Positions 21,120-32,714 of a DNA stretch of 64,000 bases are shown here, in pieces. The position numbers and the translations under genes are program-made. Under the pieces are notes generated by a model. The model saw nothing but the letters and a program-made list of their open reading frames with translations, did not search any database and had not been told where the DNA came from. Origin of the DNA: Bradysia coprophila (lineage: Eukaryota > Arthropoda > Insecta > Diptera > Sciaridae); NCBI RefSeq assembly GCF_014529535.1, contig NW_023503423.1, positions 7,178,473 through 7,242,472 on the forward strand. Reading direction: 5' to 3'. Each line of letters opens with the position of its first letter. Within the stretch, counting starts at the first letter, position 1.

Positions 21120-24100
21120 AGAGAATGTGATTCGTACGCATTTCGCGACTGAGCAAAGCTTTTAATGAGAGGTGAATTCGGGATGATTTCGAATTTCCGT
21201 TAAATGCATCCGTTCAGTTCATATTCGTTTCAGTTTGGTGGTTGTGTTCGTACTTACAGCTACTTCTTACAGCGCGCTTTTAAGTTGAACTATCAGCTCT
21301 ATTCTAGTAAACGTTTACTTCATTAAATTCGTGAATTTAATACTTAGAAAAATTTGGAAAAACTTTTCACAAGACCCAAAATTCATTCGCCTCATCACAT
21401 TATATTTTCCGAGTAAATGGTTCACCTCAATACAAAATAAATTACAAAAAGAAATCAGTGCTTAAATCTCTAATCCATTTGAATCTTTGAAATTTCTGAA
21501 ATTCAGAAACGAACGACGTAGTCAAAAATTCCAACAAAATAATCTTTTTGTTAAGTTTTCCACGTCCCTTTCACAAAATCAGTCTAAGGTTGCACCCAAT
21601 CTTCTTCATCACTTTTCAGCATTTTTATTGACAAATTTAATATTAAGATGATTGTACCCTTTGCAAATTTGTAGCCTACATTAGGGCGGAAAAATATTCG
21701 TTTTTTGATGATTTCTCTGAACTAAAATCTTTTTTTTCGAAAATGTAAAACCATTAAAGCACGCAAAATTGTGTTACTTTTTAAGGAAAAATTAGTTTGT
21801 GGGTGATAGCTTGACCCACTTGGAGAAACCTGTGCAGATTACACAAATTTACACAATCTGCAAAGGTTTCTCCAAGTAGGATAAGTTATCACCCACAAAC
21901 CAAATTTCTCTTTAAAGGTAACACATTTTTGCGTGCTTTAATGGTTTTACATTTTCGAAAAAAGATTTTGGTTCAGGGAAATCATCAAAAAACGAATATT
22001 TTTCCGCCTAAATGTAGGCTACAAATTTGCAAAGGGGTGAGCGCTCTTAAACATCACAAGTTTAGAATTTTGTTTAGAAAATAGTTGAGCCACTAAGTCG
22101 AGAAGAAATGAATTTTGTGAAGTTTTCCATTTAAAAATCCATCATAAAAAAAATAAAGTGTCGACTGTAGACTGTGAGATGTAAATAATTCTCTTAAAAC
22201 AAATCGAATTTCTAAATTAAATTCGATTGCATTCCAATTGAAATTTTAGTGGTTTCGTGATGTATCCAAAATGTACAAAAGTGGAAAAAAATGAACGTTT
22301 AACAATGTCAATGTCAGTGTTTCTGCTCTTAACATTTTCGAATCTAGTTGAATAGCCGCTGTGAAATTAGACTTCGTAAAATTACCAGCTGAGGCATCAA
22401 TAAGTACATTTACCGTCAAAATGCGTTTGGTGACTGGGAGATATTTCTGAATCTTTCTACTAGCGTACCTGATGAATGTATGAAGCTTTAAGGATAATTC
22501 AAAATGAAGAGAATGTGATTTGCGTACATTTCCCGAATGATAAGAGCTTTTCAACAATGAGAGGATTTTTACGATAATTTTTAGATTTCTATCAAATGCA
22601 TCCGTACCATTCGAATTCACGTTAGTTCGTCGGTTGTGTTTGTACCAGTAGGTTAAAAACTGACTTGGTATCTGTGATATTGAATCTATCGTTTTAAAAG
22701 AACTCTTCGCTCGTACTAAAACAAACATTAAAGTGCGGCTATGTCATTTTTGGAAATGAATTCTTAAAAATTTCAAAAAAATTGAAAATTAAAATTGAGG
22801 AATTTTTAAGATTTTACTACAAAGTGGAATAGTGAACAATACCTTTATATATTTAATTGCATTGAAAAGTTAAAAAGCAGCAGACAAGTAATTTAACAGA
22901 TAAAGTTCATCTTGAAAATTTCTCCAACATTTTTGAACATTAGATTCAATTTTCCGCTACCTGCCAAAGAGGAAAGTTTAAGTTTTCTTTCAACTACAAA
23001 AAATTTCGATAGAACCTAGCAGGTGTCCATACTATCACCTCACAATTCATCGAATGTAATAATCAAAATTATTGCAAATATATCAAAGAAGCTTCCAGAT
23101 CTTACAGTCATTTTCGTGTTTCTTGATAAATTTGTTTCAATGTGGATTTATTGGCTATCTGCTGCCACTGATGTGGTATAGCACTCACAAACCCTCCTCC
23201 CAAGAAAACTTTTTAAATGGGACTAACTCAACTAATTTTCTTTTCCTTACTTCGGAAGCGATTTTAATACAGAATGTGTATAAATGGTTTGGTTGCTAGA
23301 GAGCTAATCAATTCTAATAACAAAGTGATTTTGTTTTACGACCAAGCTTCAAACGTAACAGTATCTACGTCTTGCTATAAATTGTAAGAAATGGAGCTAG
23401 TTGTTTTCGAAATGTAAAAATGTTTTGTTCTGAAAACCGAATTTTTCCTTGGCCTTAAATATCTTTTTCGATGAATACCCAAATGGCCATTTTTTCACAT
23501 TATCAAAAATGTAAGGGAATCAGCCAAACTGCAATTAATGAAGTAAACATCGAATGTCCATCCGAGCTTCGGAAGTTCTATAGAATTAGTTCATTTCTTA
23601 CCAACACTTTAAATTGTGGCAAATTATAGTGCCGGAAATGATTTCTTTACAATGAATTTATGGAATGTGTGACAAAATCAAATCGTTGAAAAATACCTTA
23701 AAGTGAAAATCAAAGATTTACACTTCAGATTTTGGACGACTACCACTACGTGATACATTTTCGTCGAATTACCATCTAAACCACCGGAAAACTTATCGAC
23801 ATCAGCAATCGAAAAGTGTTATTTGGCGACTGTTATCATTGCGTTAACAACGGAACTGTGCACCTGAAGTCAAATTTCAAGTACGATAATATCAGGAAAC
23901 CTCATTGATACAGAGAGAAATTATTTGTGCGCATTTTCCGAATGAGAAAAGCTTTTAAATGAAGAGGTGAAGAGATTTTCTCTAATAAATTTGTGTTCCA
24001 TTCATCCGTATACCGTATACCTTTCGGTTGCACATTAGTACGTTAGTGGTGTCCGTGGTGGTAGCTACTTCCCAAACGTTTTGAGGTAGAACAATTACTA

Positions 24101-26250
24101 TATTCAGTTATAAGATCGTGAAATTTTCAATTGAATATTTTGAACTGATTCTTTTACTTCTAATTATTGAAGTGCAAAAGCTGGTAAAAATATCTTCACC
24201 GAGATGATTTGTATTAAAATTGAATCAAATGCTACATAAAATGACAATGAATATGTTAAAATTCAGAAACAATTAAAGACTTCATAATATTTTGAGTGGA
24301 AAATTCCTCAAACTCTTTTTAAAATTAACTTTCTAACATAAAATGGTTGCGATCAATTTCAAATTCCAATTAACTCCGCTTGATGTTCAATCAATAAAAA
24401 CTTTGCTAAGTTCAACATTATCACCACTTCGTATTTCAAAACAATCTTCAAGAATATGTCGAAAGAAAGTCATTGGAAAAACGAACAAATTAAAAGTGTG
24501 AAAAAGTTTCGACGTTTTTTTAAATTGAAAAATTAAAAGATTTGTGTCTTAAATCTCTGTGGCCTATTAATTTCTATAATTGAACGAAATCAACAGCTGA
24601 AATGGTTATTTATGACTTCTAGTGTCTTCAATAACTATTGTGCAACAATATGAGAAATTGGGCGGTTTTTGTCACTTGTTGTGACCACATTGTATGACAA
24701 ACCATTCAATCTCACAGCATGTTGCCAACAATATTTTTTTCACTATATGAACTACACATTTTATGGACGATACTGCAGAATTTGATCATGTAGTATGATA
24801 CTCTGTTCCGGTCGGTAAACGGTGAAAATTGAGTGAAAAAATTCCACTTTGATTAACCAAAAATTTGATCTCGACAAATCACTGAATTATTCTGTGATTA
24901 ACATCAGTTAATCGCTATTTTAGTTTGATTTATAATTAACAATGAATTTACAACATAGTTAGCATAGTTCGGCTTCATCAAAAGGTGTAACAAGTGGGAA
25001 AATGGTTATTTATGACATCGAGTTCAAAGTACTTTGTAAGCCTCTAGATATGTAATTGTGGCACGAGTCCGCAACGCGAAAAGTAATTTAGAATCTGAAG
25101 TTTTTCAATTCAATTTTTGGAATTAATTTCATTAAAAAGTTGCGATGTCGTAAAATTACTAAAAAATTTCCGGACCACCGACATCAACAATCGAGAAGTG
25201 TTACATGGCGACTGACTGGTTGCTAAAATTTTCTTCACGATGAATCTGCCCAATGATAGAGAAGAGAAGAGTGAGAGCACTTTCTTTCCTAATAAGGAGA
25301 GCTTTTACAAGAAGGGAAATAACCAGACGCTTTGAGTTGCAAGTTTCGTTTGAATGCATTCAGTTCGTTTTCATGTTATTGCCTTGGTGGTCGTCGTACC
25401 CAAAACTGTTTCTCCAGTGTTTTCGAGTTTTACTAAAACCATTGAAAGAAATGTTAGCTACGGGGAATCTGTGCATTAAACTTTTGAAGTTATTTATGCA
25501 AAAAAATGACTAAAAAATAATTCAACAGAAACAGTGACTTATATAGCAAGGTCTCGTTTTCGTTTGTTTACTCACCTCGGCTTCGCCTCGGATGAACATG
25601 CTAAAACCCTATTTTTCGACCTTTTATCCCGATCGGCTGAATTTTTAATTTGACGATGGAGGTCTGAATTTCCTAATCTTTGATCGAAAGGTGTGCAATT
25701 GAGTCTGAATTACATTTCGTTTCTTTTTTAAATTGAGTATTGGTTAGTGAAGACAAATATGAAATATAATAGGTAAAAAATCAAATTTTAAAAAAATGGA
25801 ATTGCATTTTAAACGTTACCATTAAAAGCACATTAATACATCAAAACAATTGAAAAGGATTGAAAACAATTGAAGTACCGAATCTGATGAGCAAAACTTC
25901 TCAAATAACTCAATGTATGAGAAAAATGTAATAGCATTTGTGCGCATTTTCCCGAAAGGAGTAAGCTTTTAAATGAGAGGTAGATTCAAGATGCCATACG
26001 AACGACATAAACAATCAACAAGTGTTATTTAATGACTGGTAGTTGTTACTCATGTTGACTGTTGAGTGCCTATAATGAGGCGAATGAGAAAAGTTGTTTG
26101 TGCACATCAACAGAACGGTAAACGGAGCGAGCTTTAAATAAGATGTGCAATTGAGATTTGTTTGCTGGTTGTATCCGCACTTATAGCTACTTTTCGCGTT
26201 TTTTCAGATAGAACAAAAATTATCGTCCATCAAGTAAGCTACACATTAAC
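21120..26250 (+). repeat. Degenerate tandem array, ~1.4-kb spacing
   Basis: A composite block recurs near 21120, 22505, 23918, 25253, 25925 and 26093. Its order is GAGAATGTGATTNGTNCGCATTT, a CGAATGAG.AAAGCTTTTAAATGAGAGGT section, an AATGCATCCGTTCAGTTC section, and GGTTGTGTNCGTACTTANAGCTACTTC. Before several copies lies a second block, GACATCAACAATCGANAAGTGTTATTTGGCGACTG (seen near 23800, 25180, 26004). The first four spacings are about 1340-1410 bp and later ones are shortened. No shared ORF was found. The content could be an eroded satellite or repeated transcription units; see findings. Confidence 0.55.
21656..22038. repeat. Large palindrome / foldback MITE
   Basis: Two arms of about 190 bp, complementary apart from scattered mismatches, meet near 21850 with almost no spacer (CAGATT...AATCTG). 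The ends are CCCTTTGCAAATTTGTAGCC and its inverse. No ORF. It sits inside the degenerate array. Confidence 0.8.
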
Positions 26251-26428
26251 TTAAGAGTCTGTGACAGGAAATAGCGAGGGATTCTTCTGAAAAACAGAAG
26301 ACCGAAATCGGACGTATTTTCTATTGGAATTTTTTATACGTGCCCAGTAAGGTATTCGAACCCAGAGCCCAAAACTACCTTCAAAAAAATTCTTTGAAGC
26401 TTGTGTGGCTAGTGTGAGGTGATCAAAA

Positions 26429-26712
26429 ACTTGCACTTTTCTTACAAAAATTTGTCCAGTTACACGAGCCGCACATGGTCGTGTGGGGTGTCATTAGAAA
26501 GGTAGTTGCGTGTACTTCTGGGGCAAATAGAGTCTTATTGGGTTTAAAATTCATTCACACTGAGATATGTACAGTTGAAGTTTTCAACCGTAAAAAGACT
26601 GAAAACTTACACGTTTCTTACAGAAATTTTTCGAGATACAGAAAACGTACATGGTCGTGTGGGGTGTCATTAGAAAGGTAATTGCATGTACTTTCAGGGC
26701 AAGAAGGGTCTT
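26429..26712 (+). repeat. Two-copy tandem repeat, ~176-bp period
   Basis: ACATGGTCGTGTGGGGTGTC and ATTAGAAAGGTA recur at about 26473 and 26649, with flanking similarity (ACTTNCAC, TTTCTTACA, GTCTTATTGGG). Confidence 0.6.
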
Positions 26713-26769
26713 ATTGGGGTTATTGGGGAAGTTATTGATGATCCAAGTCAATTAAGTGTTTCCAGCTTG

Positions 26770-26811
26770 TGATATTTTGGCGCAAAATTCAAATTTTGCG
26801 CTAAAATATCA
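26770..26811. repeat. Short palindrome
   Basis: TGATATTTTGGCGCAAAATT and AATTTTGCGCTAAAATATCA face each other almost without a loop; one or two mismatches in 20 bp. Confidence 0.6.
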
Positions 26812-27238
26812 TAAACTAAGAATAATTATTGACTGGGAACATTATTGACTTTTAAAGCTCTAATAAAATCTGAAGCTGTGTTTTTCAAGGTGAATTGTAG
26901 CCATAAGCTTTTTCAATGAGAAGAAGCCTTCCTTCGGCTCGGGAAGATTGTAGTTTCCCACCAGTCAAAACAAGATTTACACTTCGTCTATCGGGTGTCT
27001 AAGAAACATTTATCTTATTCGGTTCTTTTTATAGGAATGTTCATAGTTATACTCCCTAAACGAGGGTTGGCCATACATCAGTTGTAATAGGTCTGTAATG
27101 TACATACATACATTGTCTGTACGAAAATTTTTGAAAAAAAATTTATTTGCGAAATTTATAAATACAGAATGACTGGACAGTAACATTTATAGAATTCAAA
27201 ATGTGAATGGAACACAAAATCGAAAATAAAAGCAGAAA

Positions 27239-30200
27239 ATGAGCAACCACACAAGCGAACTGATGGAACCTTGGGGCTATGACGTAGCGGCAGCAGTTTT
27301 GACCGTCGTCCAATGCTTCGGATTGTCGCTGAACTTATTTGTAATAATTCTAATGTGCCGGGATGCTCAGGTAAAAATTAAAGTACAGACTTTGTCGTTA
27401 GACTTTGTCATTTCGAAACGACGTCTAACAGATTTGGAATCCAATCAACATCATCATATTCAATCTGGCATTTTGCGACTTTGCTGTCTCTATTTTTGGC
27501 AACCCGTTTGCGCTTATTTCTGCGTTTTCACACCGTTGGATTTTTGGTGAACTAGGCTGTAAACTATATGGATTCTTTATGGCATTGCTAGGTAAATGAA
27601 AGGCTTTGTCATTGTTTAGAAACAAAGAAGAGCTCTTTGGGCTTTTACAGCGACATCCCAAAAAATTCGAAGCCACGAGTGTGACAATACACACATTGTG
27701 CCTAAAATAGTTATTTATGCCACAGAGTGAAAATAGTTATTTATGCACTCGAGGCCACAGTCACACACATGAGCCCAATAAAGCACACTGTGTAACACAC
27801 TGTCAAGTTTGAGTACCGTATTTCGAGTACCACTGACGTGCGTTGATTGACTTCCTGAAAGCCCAAATTAATTTTATCATTTTGCTGAAAACGTCATCGT
27901 TTGGTCAATTCACGATTGCATTTGATCCACAGGTATTACTTCAATTACGACAATAGCTGTCATGTCTTTCGAACGCTTCTTCCTGGTAAACTTTCCATTT
28001 TCATCGAAACAGCTGACCAACAGAGGAGCAAGATATTCTGTCTTTCTAATATGGATTTATTCGGGTGCAGTGACGATACCACCACTTTTCGGATGGGGAG
28101 CCTATGTTAGCGAAGCAGCTAACATTAGGTAACAAGAACAAATTTTCCGGAATTATTTTTTTACATTTTGAATAAAAACGTTTCAGTTGCTCGATCAATT
28201 GGGAGGTAAATATTAAAGCATCTGGCGATGTTCATGACTTTTTAAATGTCACATTTGTTCGTTAAACATGAATCACAGTTAAATTTTGCACTCCATATCC
28301 GGTTATCACTCCGTAACGTATTTGGATAGGTTGAAGATTGTCACGAAATTGTTTCAGCCAATAGAAATTCTCAACGGAGTGGTAAAATAGAGAAATGCGT
28401 ATCGACACTTGTAATTTGATTTAGATGAACCGAACATTCGATTGACGACATAGTGGCGCTGAGTACCTTCGCTGTATCCAGTCATGTTCAAAGTCTAGAG
28501 AGGAAATTTTTGAACACATTTCACATTTCACTCTAAGTTCAAAGTAGACAGCGCTGCGATGCTATCCCCTCCAGTTTAACTCTATGAAATGACACTTTAA
28601 AAGTTTTAAAAGTTTCAAAAGTTGATTTCTATTTTTAATTTTTTGATTAGGAACAAAGTTGGAACGCAAAAAGCTACATAACGTTTCTCTTCGTGTTTGG
28701 TCTCGTTGTGCCCTTTTTCGTCATCGTTTACTGTTACACGAAAATATTGTTAGCAATGAGAAAAGTAAGTTTTACTTAACAGTTAGAAAATGAGTACGGT
28801 ACTGTCCATAAAGGACGTCCAGGAGAATACTGCTGTAATTTGCATAAGAGACAAATTACGGCAAAATACTGAAAAAATAGAAATTTTCGATACGAACGTT
28901 TCTTTTCCGAATTATTTCGTTATTATTAAGATTACTACCTAAAGGCGCTTTATCCGGCCCCCATGAGCCGTTGTCATTGTGTCAGAAATGTTGCCTAACA
29001 AATGAAATTTTCCTCACTCAATGCACTTTCCCAATACTGCCGTAATTTGCATAAGGGACCTTACGTTTATTAGAACAAAAAGAATTTCTATTGTTCTGAA
29101 AAAATTACGGCAGAATACACGACTCGTCGAATGTGACGCAGAATTCATCATTTACTCAGTTACTGATTCCTTTCTCACATTCGAAACGAGCTACTTTTTC
29201 ATCGACTTCATAAACCACATATCGAGAATATTTTGTTAAGATCACTCAATATGCGGAATTTTCTTTCACAACACTACAATTTTATGAGTACACGTATTGT
29301 AGATTCATTCGAAGTATTATGAGTGATATCGCCAAATCTTCAGCTGATTTTTTTTAACTTTGGGAACAAGCGGTCTCCGATTTTAATGAGTGATAGCTCG
29401 TTGGATTCGTCTTTCAATTCTAAGAAACACGTATCTTTCACTTTTTCTAAAAAAAAATGTTTTCTGTGAAAAGCGTTCAAAAGTGAAGACATGTCAGAGG
29501 GCACCGAAAACAGTTTTTCGACAATAACTCAAGAAAAAATTATTTTAAATTGTTGTAATGTTGTACGAATGTCGGCCTTGGAGAGACCTACAGGTAGAGT
29601 ATACGCACCGCTTGGTGCGAGTAGATCCACGAGAGTTACGACTAAAAATGTAGCGAATGTTCAGAGTCCGCCTTCTCTGCAGCTTCGATGTTCCACGAAA
29701 CTGAGTATGGAGTGTTGTAGCTGGCCTCACCCACTATCGTTCCACATATAAATGAACCCAGTACTTTTGTGCCAATCACCTGAAGATTAGGCGATAATAC
29801 CCTTATGAAACTAATAAATCATGAAAAAATAAATTTTCTCCATAAAAGAATTGACTGTGTATCACAGAGTTGAAGATGGCAAAATACCTCCTCTATCCTT
29901 AAAAAAAAAGAACAATAAATTGATGACAATTCTGGAATTCGACGAGGTCGTAATGTTTGAGTGTTAGTTTAAAATATTTTTGCTAGATCTATTAAGTTTT
30001 GACTGTCGCTTTTTAGTCTGGGCGTCGTTTATGTATCCCGTGCTCATACTGCATATATATACACTTGCCCTCCCGTTTTCACCAAAATATCTGGTATTTG
30101 CAGAGTGCAAACCGATTAAACAGGACCAATCCTGCCGAAAAGAAAGTAATCCAAATGGTCTTCATAATGTTTTCGGTAAATGTCTTTACTTTTAATTCCT

Positions 30201-30864
30201 TTTGTGTAGAAATGAGGCACACTGAGAAAAATGCATTCAAAAACTCACCTGAGCGGGTAAGTTTGTCTCCAAGTAATATACATTATCTGTCACAGATGTG
30301 TTTTTTGTATGGGGCGCTACAGGTGCAGCAGTTATTGCAGATTACTTGGCGACAAAGCTACCCAGGGTCGCCTATGTCTTGCTATGTTCTAGTTCTATGT
30401 ATGCTCCTAATGTTTTCTCTTCTCCATTTTACCAGTTTTTCATGATCGGATGGTCACCATATGCGGCTTTTGCACTGATAAAACAATATGGCAATAAGGA
30501 TTGGATCAGTCCTGCTATGGGTGTCATTCCATCAATATTCGCAAAGGTCACAATATGCTACAATCCCATAATTTATGTGGGACTAAATACCCAGTTCCGG
30601 CAATCCTTTTTCCGCACTGTTGGTGGAAAGTTTTCGGCATCGAAGACAACCACCGTTTCGACGACGGCAAATTTGATGGATAGCGAGGCGAAGGTTATGG
30701 TGAAAAATAAACTGCGGATTGCCAATGTAAATGAGGAGCTACGACGAGCAGTAGACGTAACTGCTAATGTTAGTAGTGCAGAAGCCATTGAAATGAATGT
30801 GATAGGAGAAGGAAAACGCAAAGAAAAGTCTGTTAGAATTGAAATAGCTGAAAACGTTGTGTAA
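27239..30864 (+). CDS. Ciliary-type opsin (pteropsin-like)
   Basis: A seven-exon rhodopsin-class GPCR that would sense light through retinal in a photoreceptor or brain membrane. Exons: 27239-27370, 27432-27591, 27933-28128, 28187-28205 (19 bp), 28651-28764, 30104-30175, 30436-30864. All have GT-AG borders and consistent phases, giving 373 residues. Visible marks are TM2 NLAFCDFAVSIFGNPF, TM3 Cys in GELGCKLYGFF, FERFF in place of DRY, ECL2 ISCSINWE with its Cys, TM6 MIGWSPYAAF, and TM7 IFAKVTICYNPIIY with the retinal-binding Lys and NPxxY. The residue at bovine position 113 is Tyr, while Glu aligns with 181, the usual counterion arrangement of invertebrate and pteropsin-like opsins. The FGNPF and SHRWIFG segments point to the ciliary (pteropsin) group rather than R-opsins. 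The 1.3-kb intron 5 holds a foldback-family repeat (29321-29760). Confidence 0.9.
28795..29115 (+). repeat. Intronic repeat with GCNGTAATTTGCATAAG
   Basis: Within opsin intron 5, ATACTGCTGTAATTTGCATA (28831-28850) is repeated as ATACTGCCGTAATTTGCATA (29034-29053). AAATTACGGCA occurs in inverse sense after each copy, giving small stem-loops. Confidence 0.5.
29321..29760 (+). repeat. Diverged relative of the 50.4-51.5 kb foldback arm
   Basis: Starting at GAGTGATATCGCCAAA, this segment follows the same order as each arm of the foldback at 50359-51545 (CGTCTTTCAATTCTAAGAAA, GAAAACAGTTTTT, TTCCACATATAAA). It lies inside intron 5 of the opsin gene. Confidence 0.65.
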
Positions 30865-31526
30865 CGGGCAATTTGTACTGAAGAATGCTTCTGATTGGGC
30901 ATTGAATGAGCAACTACTATTAGTTATGGCTGTGAATACATTTTCTTTGTGCATAAGTCTTGAGATGAGTTAGCCAAATTTGCATAACTTTATAAATATC
31001 AATTAGTTATTGTTGCAGACTAAGACTTATTATGTTTATTTCGAACTATTTTATATCACTTATATCACTAAACGAGTAGAGAATGTAGCAGACGCTGCGA
31101 CGTTAGCCCCATACGAACCCGAATACTTGTTGTGTACGTAACCTAAGTGTTCATATATGAAAAGAAACTGCTGAAATCGGATTCGATTTAATTTATTCAA
31201 GCTATCGACACCTAGCCATACACATTTTTTTCAGATTCTTTATTTATAAGCATAAGCAAACACTTTCCCCTTACCATCTGTTTCGAATTCTGAGTGTTAC
31301 ATTGTTACAAACAACATATCAATCCTAATAACCGTCACTACTTCGTACGGAAAAAGATTACTTCAACGCCCAAATTTAATTCAAATACCATTTTCGTTTC
31401 CAAGCAATGCACTGTCTGACAGTGCTATGTTCCAAGTCAAAGAATATTCAAAAATTTTAAATTTTAGGGATGAGTTCCACTAATCAAGAAATCGGACCAA
31501 TTTAAATCAATAAAATGTAATTTCAT
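30865..31526. other. Intergenic 3' region between convergent genes
   Basis: Downstream of the opsin stop and of the minus-strand orphan ORF. Candidate poly(A) signals are AATAAA at 31509-31514 (+) and at 31239-31244 on the minus strand. No other feature seen. Confidence 0.4.
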
Positions 31527-32105
31527 CTAAAATGCGTTACGCCTTCCAACTTGAGAATAAAAATTTTTAACGTCTCGACAGACATGGTTTTCATTACCTT
31601 TGTTGAGTGACTCTATGTCATCCACGATTTTTTTCAATTTTGAAATGTCTTTCCGCAACAAATCCAACTTTTCGTCAACCATCAAACGCAATGCCGTCTG
31701 TCGCCGGTCCGCAAAATTCGATTCTCTCACAAAATTGATTTCGATGTAGCACCGGTCCATTATATTTTGAAAGATTCTTTTTAGATGGTCGGGAATGATT
31801 TGATTGCTTGCATAGGAGTCTTTCAATCTAGCCAGTTGCCTGCACATTTTTTTCGTTACTTTATGAACATTGTCTTCCAAATCCGTTAAATCAGGTTTGA
31901 CGACAGTTGGAGGTGTTGGTCCACCTGGTTGTGTAGATGCTCCAGTCTGTGCGCCTCCAGTTGCTCCAGCTGCAGGTGAAACAGTTCCAGTTTGAGTCAC
32001 TTGCCCACCTGGCTGTGTATTTGCTCCAGCTCCAGTCTGTGCATTTGAAACTGTAGGTGTATTTATCGTACCAGATGGTGCCGATGAAGTTGTATTTGTC
32101 GCCAT
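31527..32105 (-). CDS. Orphan protein, T/G/P-rich head and coiled-coil tail
   Basis: I do not recognise this 192-residue single-exon ORF. Residues 1-70 are low complexity, rich in Thr, Gly, Ala, Gln and Pro with imperfect repeats such as TGASTQPGG / AGANTQPGG. Residues 70-192 are charged and helical-looking (KKMCRQLARLKDSY, DEKLDLLRKDISKLKKIVDD), probably forming a coiled coil, with four Cys in all. No signal peptide or membrane segment. The start chosen is the first ATG, preceded by an AT-rich leader; AATAAA lies on the minus strand at 31239-31244. The sharp change from biased head to helical tail and the uninterrupted 579-bp frame argue that it is real, but there is no family evidence. It could be a lineage-restricted gene. 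Confidence 0.5.
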   Translation of the reverse strand: MATNTTSSAPSGTINTPTVSNAQTGAGANTQPGGQVTQTGTVSPAAGATGGAQTGASTQPGGPTPPTVVKPDLTDLEDNVHKVTKKMCRQLARLKDSYASNQIIPDHLKRIFQNIMDRCYIEINFVRESNFADRRQTALRLMVDEKLDLLRKDISKLKKIVDDIESLNKGNENHVCRDVKNFYSQVGRRNAF

Positions 32106-32572
32106 TTGATTCGAAAATAAAATTTAGACTACAGGTAATTTCTATTAGTTCAGTCTGATTGATGTTTTGATTTAATTCGAAACGTATTAAGCCTACTTAA
32201 AAATTAAGTTTCGGCTACAAAGAAAGTTTGAAGCAGTGAACTTGACAGACCGTCGATTTGAAAGAATCCTGCAATAGTATTGGGCTTATACCACCCACCA
32301 GGTCCATTTCGAATTTCGAACAGCTTTCGGAGAGGTATGCCCAACGTACCTTCATAAACACCGTCATGTTGCACAAGTCTAAGTTCGACAACATTACGAA
32401 AATGAATTCACCTGACATTACGCTGAGGGTTTACATTACCTTCAGTGTCTATAAACTTTGGGTATATGCCGCGGGTTCAGAGCTTTGATCAAGTAAATCA
32501 AAGTCATGGGCAATTTAAATTAAATATCTTAGTAAGTGTGAATGGAAGTTTAACCCAATTGTTGTTGTACTA
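32106..32572. other. Upstream region of the orphan ORF
   Basis: No recognisable gene. Short overlapping ORFs on both strands at 32.2-32.5 kb have no support. Confidence 0.35.
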
Positions 32573-32714
32573 GTCGGGTACTAGACTTGTCGGGTACTAG
32601 ACTTGTCGGGTACTAGACTTGTCGGGTACTAGACTTGTCGGGTACTAGACTTGTCGGGTACTAGACTTGTCGGGTACTAGACTTGTCGGGTGCTAGACTT
32701 GTCGGGTACTAGAT
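32573..32714 (+). repeat. 16-bp minisatellite (TCGGGTACTAGACTTG)n
   Basis: About nine head-to-tail units of TCGGGTACTAGACTTG. One unit reads TCGGGTGCTAGACTTG, and the first and last are slightly degenerate. Each unit contains the palindrome-like GTAC/CTAG steps. Confidence 0.92.

Noticed and set aside
22246-22728. 160-codon minus-strand ORF
   Set aside because: It lies across one unit of the degenerate 1.4-kb array, is not preserved in the other units, and shows no domain.
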